A stretch of DNA of 64,000 bases from contig NC_088357.1 in the NCBI RefSeq assembly GCF_036884655.1, positions 8,047,001-8,111,000 of the forward strand, read 5' to 3'. Positions 20,982 through 31,317 of the stretch are shown here, piece by piece. Position 1 is the first letter of the stretch, and every line of letters begins with the position of its first letter. The position numbers and the translations under genes were made by a program. Under the pieces are notes generated by a model. That model was given only the letters and a program-made list of their open reading frames with translations, had not been told where the DNA came from and did no database searches. Origin of the DNA: Musa acuminata AAA Group. Its lineage: Eukaryota > Streptophyta > Magnoliopsida > Zingiberales > Musaceae.

Positions 20982-22819
20982 CAATCCAAGCTGTCAAAGA
21001 GCTCGCAAAACCTCCGGAAACCCTAGATGGTTGCAACACCGATATCAAAGATACCATCTTTCAAAAATCTCACCTTTTTTTTTTCTTCATGTGTGTAGCA
21101 ATTGAAACTTGGAACGCAATAGAAAAATGTAAGGTGGGAATTAGATGTAGTTTCCTATTGGAAGCACCTATCAATATTTTGTAACATGGACCAACAACAC
21201 GTTGTAAATATGAACGATCTCAAAAAAGAAAAATTAGAATTGATATTTCGACTAAGAAAACTGCCTGAAGACCAACCAAACACCTCTATCCAGTTCGGCA
21301 AGAAAGTAAAATGCACGGGCAGCTAAAAGCCCTAACTTGTATGATCTCCTCAAAGACCTGCTTCCCCGAGTGCCTAAAATTAAAATCGGAGAGACATAAG
21401 TATGTCTTCTTTAAAAAGAAATATATAAATAGTTTTGCCCCCAAATTAGCAGTCTCGATCAAATAAGTCGAAACTCCAACCAAAAAAATACAGAAAAGGA
21501 AAAACCCTAGCTCGAGCCGGAAATGAAATCAAAAGCCGAGCCGTTTATTCAAGAGAAACGACGACAAGAACGATTTCGAGCACAATCAAGGGATCAGAGA
21601 GCAATTTATGTTTTACAACAAGGCGACGGACCTCAAGAGCAAAGGAGGGAGTAGAGCCGACGGTAGAGCGGCGATCCCGGAACGAAGCGTGCGACAGCAG
21701 GGTTTCGCTGGTGTGCGTCGTCGAGGTTTCGACAAGGCGGCAGGTGCGGCAGAGTGGGGAGGGTCGACCCGACGATTACTTATGGACAAAAAATACGAAC
21801 CGAACCAAACGGACTCCTCAGACCGTGCTCGAGCAAACGGGCTGAGGTTGGGTTCGCTCACTACGAAAGTCGGTCGAGAAGGCGAAATTGTTTGGTTCCG
21901 TCGACGTCCTCTTCGTGATTCAACCGAATGAGTCAATCAATTAAACGTACGGGAGCTCGGGCAGGAGAGATCTCACATACGCTTCATTCGGGGCGGCGGA
22001 ATGAAGCGTCGTCGTGGCCCATTGCACCTTCAACTGTAAGAGCAATTCTGATCATGTGGTCAGAAATTTTGGAGGTTCAGCTACTGAGACATTGGTGGAC
22101 AACGTGAATTTGAGTACAAAAAAAAGTTAGGAGATCATGATCCATTAGTAACTTTCAGCAGTGTAAGGCATGTGAGTTACATGTTTTGTATGGATGATTG
22201 AGACCTGCAGCAGCGACAACACAGACTTGCCCCCAAAGCCAGCAGCATTGTGGTAAAAGAGTCTTAATCTCATTGGTGGAGCATCATCATGTTAGAGGGC
22301 AAAGCACCCAGCATGAAGGTACCTAATCCTGTAACAACACTATTTGGCCACCACATAAACCATGTTGGATCATAATGCCATCAGTTGAAAGCGAATGACC
22401 TGTTATTGTTCTCTGGGCATACACGTTTTCCCTGCCATCAGTTTAAGTGAGACTTGCAATTGATCTCAAGATTTATCAGCAAACTGACGACAAATAGACC
22501 CTCAGTATGCACTGCACCGACTCGTCTGCCTAATCTTTGCAGTTCTTTTAAACATGGTCTTCATCCGCATATGTTGTAAAAGTTGCTTCTTGGTTGTCTT
22601 TTAAAGAAGAAACACCGCACTGCTACTGAATCATCATCTTTAGGTAAAAAACAAGCTGATGGCATTCTAACAAGCGCTAAATGCTTCAGCAGGTGTTGTA
22701 GTACACGAACAATGCTTAATGCTCGAGAAAAGCTATACATCATCCTAAATGACCACAACCGTGGTGGTACAGTTGTTAGTTTCAGGATCAAGACTTCCCA
22801 GCGGCGGCCGGTTAAGAGC
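20982..22819. other. U2AF35 leader region and CDKB2 3' flank
   Basis: The minus-strand acceptor at 20991-20992 implies a 5' UTR intron of U2AF35, with leader exon(s) upstream, probably in the GC-richer block at 21500-21800 where an AAACCCTAG-like leader motif is seen. Long frames on both strands at 21608-21936 mirror each other and look spurious. 22000-22819 should include the 3' UTR of CDKB2. Confidence 0.4.
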
Positions 22820-25800
22820 TCAGTAATTAGCCTTGTTTATATCATCAAAATATGGGTGCTCCATGGCTCGCTTTGCTGAAATCCGTTTTGATGGCTGGTA
22901 CTGCAGCATCTTCTGCAAGTGTCAGGTAAAAATGAATCGAGGAAAGCTGATCAGTATAGCCCAAAAAAGCTGATTACCAAAGACATGCGATAATATTTCA
23001 GAGGGCAAAGAAAAATCCTTTTTCAATAAAAAGTATGCTAGCATCTAAGATCTTCTTATGCTTAAAATATTACAGTGAAATACAACGTAAACATTTTATG
23101 ATACCAAATACATTTTCTTTTGCTTTACGCATATAAAAGAATCGGTACAATATCAAGACAATCTACCCGAACCTACACTCACCGAAAGCAGGTCTAACCC
23201 ATCGGCATCCAGGTTAGGCACAGCTGATGAAAGATTCTTGGGGCTCCACTTAGGATATTCGTGCCAGTTACTTAATCTGTCTACCCCAGGCCAAACTTCT
23301 TCGCTTGGAGTACCGAGAAACCTGCATCAGCAGTGTAATCGACGTAAATAACAAAGAAACATATATAGGTGAAAAGATGTGTGGATTGAGAAACAATTTA
23401 CTGGAAGATGTAAAGAAGCTGCTGCAGTTCGGAGTCACCAGGAAAGAGTGCATGGGTTGTGACTAGTTCAGCTGAAGTTCACAAGAAACCAGGAACCACC
23501 AATTAGAAGGGCCTCTATGTATGACTATACTGTAGAAATTCTTTGCATTTCAATTGATGGGAGAGAACTTCTTACCAAATATACAGCCAACTGACCACAT
23601 ATCTACTGGTGTTGAATAATGTGTGGCACCAAGAAGCACTTCTGGAGCTCGATACCAGAGAGTCAGGATCTGAAACAATCAAACCAAGATTAAGAGATCT
23701 GCTGGATGCCATAAGCCCTTCCTACCAAAGTTCAAAACTATTATACCTCATGAGTATACTTTTTTAAGGGAATAGTGAAAGCTCTGCTGAGCCCAAGATC
23801 TGCAATTTTTAGCATCATGGTCTTCTGATCCATTAAAAGATTATGAGGCTTCAGGTCCCTGCACCAATGAGGTGTTACACTAATTCCCTCTGTATAAGAT
23901 ACTGGAATTAGGAAAGGCAGCATCAACGTTATTTTTACCTGTGCAGCACGCCACGGCCATGACAAAATGCAATTCCCTTGCAGAGTTGATACATCAAAAT
24001 CTGTAGAAAGAATAATAACCTTGTATGAATGTTGGGGGAACTATCATATGGCCATTGGATGAGTAACAGAAGCAATACAAAAATATTGTTACGAGAAAAA
24101 TTGACATGGACGTCACCTCAACGTCAAATGTGATTGTCACCTCAACACCACACGGCTATCCCCTCGACGCCACCTGTGGTTAGCACATGCCCAACATGTG
24201 GCTCAACACATGATTGACACCTTAACAATCGCCCTCCTTAATTGTTGTTGATCACAAGAGTAATCGTCCAAGAAACCCACTATAAAAGGGGGTCCTTAGC
24301 TGTTGCTTACCATTTCCAATGCTATTCAAATTATTGGTTGAATTATTTAAGTCCAAAATTGACTTAAGTCTCAGAATGGCATTTATTGGGAACGCCCCCG
24401 ATGCAATTCTGTATGGTTCAACCTCCTTGGAGTCAGATGTGTTTGACGTTTCAAGGTTGGAGAAATGTAGCGTTAGCCGAGATCGACCTATGATGGATGT
24501 GGAATAAACCTCGATTGACTCTAAATTTGTATCAAAATCAGATAGCACAAACAGAGGGGTCACCCGGTGATCCACTGTCTACGAGTGTGGCAACTCTATT
24601 TTCTCGGAACAAGATTTATGCTAAAAGCAGACAATATCATATTGAGTTACTTCCAAACTCAAAAAAAGCTCTCCCTAAAACAAGCATGGTGGTAGGACTT
24701 CTTGGTTAAATTTGATATGATAAGTGCAAAGCCCGAAAGAGCAAATGTCGTGATCGATGCATTGAGTATGAAAGTGGAGCTAGTGAATGTCATGCGATTG
24801 AAAGACGAAGGCCAAGTAAGTAAGTTACACTCTGACTTCCTTTCCAAGATTAAGGATGGACTGAACAGATCCCCAGGCAATAACCCTGATGTAACTAATC
24901 AAAGAAGGCAAGACAATGATTTTAGGTACAAAAAGGACATCTACACCAAAGAAAATAAAGTATATTTCCCGAATGGACAATTTGAGAAGTGAACTCTTGA
25001 GAGTGTGTCAGCTCTCATGGAGAGAGTCTTCTATTTGCCGAAGATGGGGATTAATGTAAAATAATATATTCGAATGGTTCTTACTTGCTAACAAGACAAG
25101 GTAGAGCAACAAAAGTTGGTGGGACTTTTGGAGTCGTTGCTCATACCTAAAAGGTCGTGGGAGTGCATTTCCTTGGGCTTTATATCAAACTTGTCAACGG
25201 TAGGGAGACTTGGGTCGATACTTATTGTAGTCGATCGATTTTCAAAGTATACAATATTCATTGCTATACCCCTACACTGTTTAGCAAAGGGGGTGATAAA
25301 GAATATGGTGAAGTATTGGGGAGTTCTACGTAATATCATCAGCGATTGAGATACATGACTCTTGGGACGATTTTGAACCGAGTTATTCAAATTGCTAGGA
25401 GTAGCCCATCAACGTATCATTTTGCAAAGCAATGACATCGAATTGCATATATTGCCTAAGCTTACTTGAAGAAGGTAGCCAAAAAGATAAAAAAAAGTAG
25501 TCAGATTTAGGAAGACAACCATAAGAGTTTTAAGTCGGCAACTTGGTGCTAATAAAGCTCAAACCAACATCAATCTATTTTTTTAGGCATAAAGTGTACA
25601 AGGGACTGGTACGCAACTATGAAAGACCCTTTCTAATTATCAATAAGATAGACAATGTCTCCTACAAATTAAAACTGCCAACATGGCTTAAAATTCATAA
25701 TATCTTCCACATGAACAATTTGAAAACCTACCATTCAACGCAAGATGCTTCTCGAAGTATTCCAACTCGACTACTCTCCACTAGAGCCTTCTACGAAAAG

Positions 25801-27360
25801 TGAGTTAAAGCCATTTTAATAGATCATATGATAAAACTACCTAACAGAACAAAGCAAATCAAGTATTTAATGAAGTAACAAAAGCTTTCTCAGACAAAAG
25901 CCAATTGAGAGCCTGAAAAAGCTCTGCAACACGAAAAGCCTACTAACAAGAGTCGACGAGAGCGTTGACAGTTTAAATGAGATAGAATGTCACGAACGAT
26001 CGTCACGCACCCGCAACACTTTCATCAATAGACTGTTCATCACTTTTGTTTACTTACATGTTTTGCTCTATTTTTGTATGTTTTTGCTTGAAAACTATGA
26101 ACAAGAATAATTTGCAATGCTACAAAAAGATCGCTCACCAAAATGGACAAAACTGCCTTAGAATCACCTAGTTTTTGCATGTCATGACCTATTTTCTGTA
26201 GACTACGACATGATGCCAATCATCAGCCATCTCAACAACAAAGCAACTTAAGGGAACTGTTTGCTCTAGAATTCATACATCAATAGTTTATTAATGAAAG
26301 GTTCTATGATTTGGTGTGATGATTTCATAACCACAGGGGCTACTCTGCTTCTCTCTCTAGTAATCCGAAGGGTGTTCATCAAGGAGTGTCAATTCTTGAG
26401 GGATAAAGAGAATAAGAACAAAGAAAGTGAAACCCACGATATTTAGAGCACAACAACTAAATTGTAAATTACAGTGCCAGAAGACTATCAATTGTTTGCA
26501 ACATGTAGTAGAACAATGAAACAGTTCGTTTACTGACGTAGCTCGTTACCTTGATAGTTTTGGGCGGGATCATGTCACGATTCTGGCGGAAGCTTCTAAT
26601 GTACTTCTTAAGATCAGTGTCCATGTACTCGAAGACGAGATACAGAATGGTCTGCCCTTGTTTGTTCTGGCCTTGCTTGAGATCCAGCAGTCTGTGGTGA
26701 GTAGTACGAGGAAACAAATCGATCATTACATGGGAAAATTAACAAGAAAAGCCAGGCGATACTGAAACTACGACAGGAAGAATTGCCAGAAAGTGGGAAC
26801 AAATAGCAGACAAGAGAGCAATTTCCAGAAACGACTGACTTGGTAGATAACACAAAATTTTGAAACACAAGGCCAATAAAGCACGGGGAGTTCCTCCGAT
26901 CCATCAATTACAGAGGGGAGGAAGGAATCTAATGCCTATCCGCATGAAAAGGTAGATATCGCACCATAAAATTAGTGAAGAAAACGTATGCAAAGAAGGA
27001 ATCGAGGACGAGACAGAGACGATGGCGTCAAACTTCAATTACGAGACGAAAAGGATGGGGAATTCCCTAAACCAAGGAGGTATTGGCGTTCAGGGAACAC
27101 CACCTGACGACATGGGGATCGACGGAGAGCATGCGGAGGAGGGAGACCTCGCGGAGGGTGGTGGGCGGAACGCCCTCGTCGTCCTCGGGGAGGCGGGTCT
27201 TCTTGAGGGCGACGATCTTGCCGGTAGCCTTCTCCCTCGCCTTGAACACCTTCCCGTACGTCCCTTCCCCCAGCTTCTCCAGCTTCTCGTACGCATCCAT
27301 CGCCTGCTCCGTCCGCGGCTTAGGCTGCGCCGGCAGCTGCACCGTCGTCGCCGTCTCCAT
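22820..27360 (-). CDS. CDKB2: B2-type cyclin-dependent kinase, 8 exons
   Basis: This plant-specific mitotic kinase acts with cyclins at G2/M. Exons (minus, 5' to 3'): 27104-27360, 26550-26691, 23939-24000, 23747-23858, 23576-23669, 23402-23471, 23183-23321, 22820-22912; 969 nt, 322 aa, all GT-AG and in phase. The glycine loop GEGTYGKV is at about 31-38, catalytic Lys at 53, the cyclin-binding signature PPTTLRE at 65-71 (diagnostic of CDKB2; CDKB1 has PPTALRE), HRDLKPHN at about 153-160, DLG at 174-176, and the kinase ends [10 protein letters not shown]. Residues 111-115 region reads [14 protein letters not shown]. Exon 6 uses a weak donor (CA|GTAAAT) and the junction encodes YIFQFLGTP, slightly divergent from the family. 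Intron 2 is 2.5 kb because of a retrotransposon relic. Confidence 0.95.
24070..26110 (+). mobile_element. Degenerate Ty3/gypsy retrotransposon relic in CDKB2 intron 2
   Basis: Fragments of a gypsy polyprotein lie in order on the plus strand: an RNase H tail ([16 protein letters not shown], about 24729-24790), integrase zinc-binding/core remnants ([20 protein letters not shown] and flanking, 25116-25349) and the integrase C-terminal region (GPFLI-like [20 protein letters not shown] and [10 protein letters not shown], 25543-25803). An LTR-like segment with ACTATAAAAGGGGG (about 24280) lies at the left, followed by a possible gag scrap, with gag to reverse transcriptase deleted between. A GC-poor LTR-like tail follows to about 26100. 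Many stops and frameshifts are present. It is antisense to CDKB2 and lies wholly within the intron. The borders are approximate. Confidence 0.75.
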
Positions 27361-27489
27361 CCTTGTCTATTTCTCGATCGTCCAACGAGGAATCAACAGA
27401 CAGACTAAACGGAAGAATCGAATCACGCAACAAATAGGCGGCAGTGGCGAGGATTGCGATTGTAATTAGGTTTCCCAGTTCAGTCAATT

Positions 27490-27548
27490 TGTAACGGCTA
27501 ATGATTCGGATTTCAAACGCCATCCTCATCCTATCCCTGCAACGGTTG
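27490..27548 (+). promoter_or_regulatory. Two MSA-like elements upstream of CDKB2
   Basis: TGTAACGGCTA at 27490-27500 and TGCAACGGTTG at 27538-27548 both contain the AACGG core of the M-phase-specific activator motif bound by MYB3R factors, with one and two mismatches respectively. They lie 130-190 bp upstream of the CDKB2 start codon, the place and gene class where MSA elements drive G2/M transcription. Confidence 0.5.
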
Positions 27549-29394
27549 ATGGGATCATCGTTTCATACGCAAGGGGCTTTGGAACGGATGAGATGGCATC
27601 ACCAATCGCCATTCGTGTTCTTTGTTCTCATATGTCTCCACAGGAGGATTGCACAGAACTGCAATGGGCCGGCCTAGCGTGGAGGCGCGGCCCGTGGAAT
27701 TGGTTCGGATGAGGCAGGCAGCTCAAGCTTAGACCAAGAATTGCAATGAGATGTGAAGATGGGTCGGATCTCATCTAGCGAGTCCATTGATCCAATTACA
27801 CGGGGAAGGTCGAGTCAGCAAGTCAAAGCATTAACGAGGAGATGACTTGCACGTCACCCTTCGCCTTTCCATGCTTGGGCTAATGGTACACATCCCACGA
27901 GACGATATCCTATTCTTACGTTGGTGTTGGGAGGCTGCGCTTTAGGAATCACTGCCCACAAGAAGAAAAAGAGTATGCGTCGAGCGAAGCGATGAGGCGG
28001 GGTGGTGGTCACGTGGGTGACTCGTCCTTTTGTTTTTTGTTACTACTCCTTCGTAAACCCATCTCTCATTCACTATCCTTCCCGTGCGGATACCTAACCG
28101 GGTCACAGGTGCACATCTTTTTGGTATCCTTCCCATCTAATTTCTGTGCATGGAATTAAATTAGAGTATCCCGACGTGAAGATAAGGCTTCCGTATCCCC
28201 CGGCTTTCCGCTGCTCGTTCAACTACACAAATCCAAGGACTAGTAGTTGAAAAGGCTGTCCATTAGCTCTCGTCTTTTTGTTGGCCTCCTACGAGAGTTA
28301 GATTCCCCTACGGAAATATAATTAGACCATTTCTTTTCTTGTATTTGCTTTTGTTATTTATTTATTTATTTATATATCCGGGATTATATATAATAAGCAC
28401 TCGCCCATAGGATGCATATTTCTCCCCGGTCTCGACAATTAAAACTCTTTCTGGGGTTGCTAAGGTGTAATAGCACTAGAGGCATTTAATCTTCCGTACG
28501 TCTTCTTTTGGTGATGTTCTTGGAAAGTTTGGTGGGAATTCCGCCTAAAAGTCTTGAGAAAAAGTCGAAGAACTAAAGACTCCGTAGAACATATCAAATG
28601 GAAGCTTACGTGGGTATGGCTAGTAGATATTAATGTTATGCATTTTAACGGTGTTATCTCATCATATGCAGACCATTCGTCCACGTGGCAATGGATATAA
28701 TTGATCAGGTCAGTTTTTCCACTCTACGATTTTACTGTCTTGGTCATAAGCCAGGTGATGTGTTCCACCGGAGGTGGTGACATTCATGTCCAAGAGCAAT
28801 TGATTGTCAACCTCCCTCTAATGCCTAAGTCAAAAGGTACTTTATGTTGGTGGACAAATGAGTCATCGTTGGTGAGTCAGCACGGCTCGGTCCACGGGTC
28901 GATGTCAGGAGTCTTCTGTTGATTGAGTTGGATGTCAAGATAGGTCGGATCTTTATGACGGGGTGTTGATCAGCATTTCTCGATCCGAGTGCCATCTGCA
29001 TTGAGCAACGTCTCTCCGTTCTCGGGCTGGTAGGCAGCTCGCCTTGGTTCACTGGATGGCGATTCCCAGGTCGAGACGCTCGTGGCTCGGGATGGCCGCT
29101 TGCTTGCAAAAATAATCTTCGTCGAGTGATCCTCGACTTTGGCCCCTTTAATGAGCAAGTCGGTAATTGTTTTTCTCTTATCTTTTGTATCTTCTCCCCC
29201 TCTTGCCGGATGTCGGCCAGAGACTTTTATATTATTGTACGAGGGTCAGTCGCACACAGGTTCAACATGACGGTTGATCCTCGGGGGACAAGACGGTACT
29301 GTGCGGTCGTTGTCCCGGGACGCGTGGGATGACGTCAAACGGCGTCGCCCCGAGCTTCTGGGACGGGACGTACTAAACAGTGCCTTGGTATATG

Positions 29395-29478
29395 TTCTGA
29401 CTTAGCGTGTAGGGATGCTCCCCTTGCTGACCCGGTATTGGTACGGATTCTGACTTAGCGTGTGGGGGTGCTCCCCTT
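29395..29478. repeat. Pair of 31-bp direct repeats
   Basis: 29395-29425 and 29448-29478 match except at two positions (core CTGACTTAGCGTGT...TGCTCCCCTT). The spacing is 53 bp. The origin is unknown; it may be part of a transposon terminal region. Confidence 0.7.
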
Positions 29479-29853
29479 ACCGTAGCACGACGTGAGATTG
29501 ATTATGATGTGTCTTGGACCCAAAATATACCCTATCATTTTACATTAAGAGTAGGTTACGATGAGTTTGAGATAATAACTTAGTTTTCTTGTCTTTTTCC
29601 TTGTAAAAAGGAGGAAAAGGTCCTTGTATGAACACTCATGCATATGAGCGGAGATTAACTTGTTACACAGAGGCAAGCGTAGGGATCGTGATGGAAGAAC
29701 CATAGAGCAATGAATATTCTTGACATCTTTATATTGTGTTAAAAAATAATTGTCTATAGTTTATAGTTGAGGTAGAAGATATCAACATGATTACATGTCA
29801 ACATCAGAGGAGTGTGGATTGTACTTGCTCATCACATTCTAAAACATGTCAGA

Positions 29854-29944
29854 TTGATTTGAGGTTTCCACAGTGCATACGTGTGGAACTATATTCCTGA
29901 TATTTATCGTAATCATATTTTTGATTTGAGGTTTCCACAGTGCA
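29854..29944. repeat. Pair of 24-bp direct repeats
   Basis: 29854-29877 and 29921-29944 share TTGATTTGAGGTTTCCACAG followed by TGCA without mismatch, 67 bp apart. No function is recognised. Confidence 0.75.
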
Positions 29945-31317
29945 AACATACGAGTGATGACAACTGAAAGCTTACAGATTGGAGAGTCAAATCGAACATC
30001 TCAGTAGTGGTTAGGCCAGAGAAATAAAACTGATATCGTCCTGCCGACCAAGTCTAAAATCAATAATTGCGTTGACCAGTACGACCACCGTGCGAGCCGA
30101 CTCCAAAACGTTCTCATCGTTGCATTTGCGGTCTCGGCGGCAGCGGCTTCCGACCGGTCACTGACGGCGCAGGTTGCACTGCCGTGAGCGCTCGCCATTA
30201 TTTGATCTCCGAGTCAACAGTGTCGAAGCCCGAAAAGTCAACGGTCAACGGCGTCCGTCGATTAGGCTTCAAATGAAAGAGGATGGAGAGAGGGGTGGGG
30301 GGTCCACCGATCCTGGGGGCGCACTCGGCTTAATTGGCGCTTTAAATAAATCGGCCCTTTTTCTAAAATGATGTTATCGTGTGAAAGCAGTTTGGGGTGG
30401 CTTTACTTGTCTTTTTCCTGCTTTTTCGTTTCCACCATTATTTTCCCCTAAAAAATAAAAAGTCCTTACCAATTCCACAGAAGAGAGAGAGGGAGGCTTC
30501 TGGAAATTTATAGAAAAAGGGGTTAAATTTGGGCACGGAGGGGTGCCGGAAATATTAGGGCACGATTTGGCCCCCTCTTTTTCTCTCATCTCAGCCTGTT
30601 GGTGAGGCTCTGGGAGCGGTCCGACATGGGATTAAGGTTTTTAGTTTCCGTATTTTCTTCTTTCTCTTTGGTAAAGCAACCGGCTTTCTTCCTAGTTTCC
30701 TCGATTTTTCGGTGGGCCTTTTTCTACGAAATTGGTGGTGAAATCGTGGTTTATATGGATAAATTGGGGAAAAAAAGGGAGGAATTTTTGAGGAGAGTTG
30801 GGTTTGAAAATTCATGGTTTATTAGCTGGATCGAGGGTAGTATTAGGGTGTTTTCTTCTCTTTTTTACTGCTTGTGCTTCTTTTTTTAGCCCAGTCTTGT
30901 TTCCTCTTTACTTTGTACAGTGGCTTGTGGCCTGATCCTGATGCCGTCGCTCTTTCTTCTTGTTTGTTTCTGCTGTAATACGCAGGGATAAAGATGGGAC
31001 TTCGATGCTTAGGGTTTTTGAATAATTGTTGCCCGTCGGTACTGCTTTCGAGCTTGTTCGAGTGGGTTTCTGCAGTAAAAATTCAAACTTTCTACTGATT
31101 TATCTCCTGATCTCGTCGATGCTCGCTTAGTAGAGTAAACTTTCCAGACTGTTTTTGTTCAAGTTGTCTTGCAAATTTGCGCTATTTTAAGTTCCAAGGA
31201 GAATCTAGAGTTGTGATCTTACTTTGTGCTGTGCTTCCTGCGGAGTTCTCGGGGTTGTTCCACCGGTAGGGTTTGGGTTTTCCCGGTAATGGTGTTTTGA
31301 GCTTCCTCACCGTGGCC

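Larger units (their letters stand above)
27600..31317. other. Intergenic region between CDKB2 and the AHL gene
   Basis: No coding gene is supported. 28750-29540 is GC-richer than its surroundings and may be an LTR or other mobile-element remnant, with a short TATA-like TTTATATT at about 29227. Two local direct repeats occur (listed separately). 30400-31317, just upstream of the AHL start, holds CT-rich and pyrimidine-rich sequence consistent with a long leader, possibly with an intron. Confidence 0.4.

Noticed and set aside
21608..21936. Mirror-image 107-aa frames on both strands
   Set aside because: Both lie in the GC-rich leader/promoter region of U2AF35 and have no recognisable domain or splice context.
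30599..30889. 96-aa frame before the AHL gene
   Set aside because: Phe/Ser-rich translation of T-rich leader sequence; the AHL coding start is clearly at 31318.
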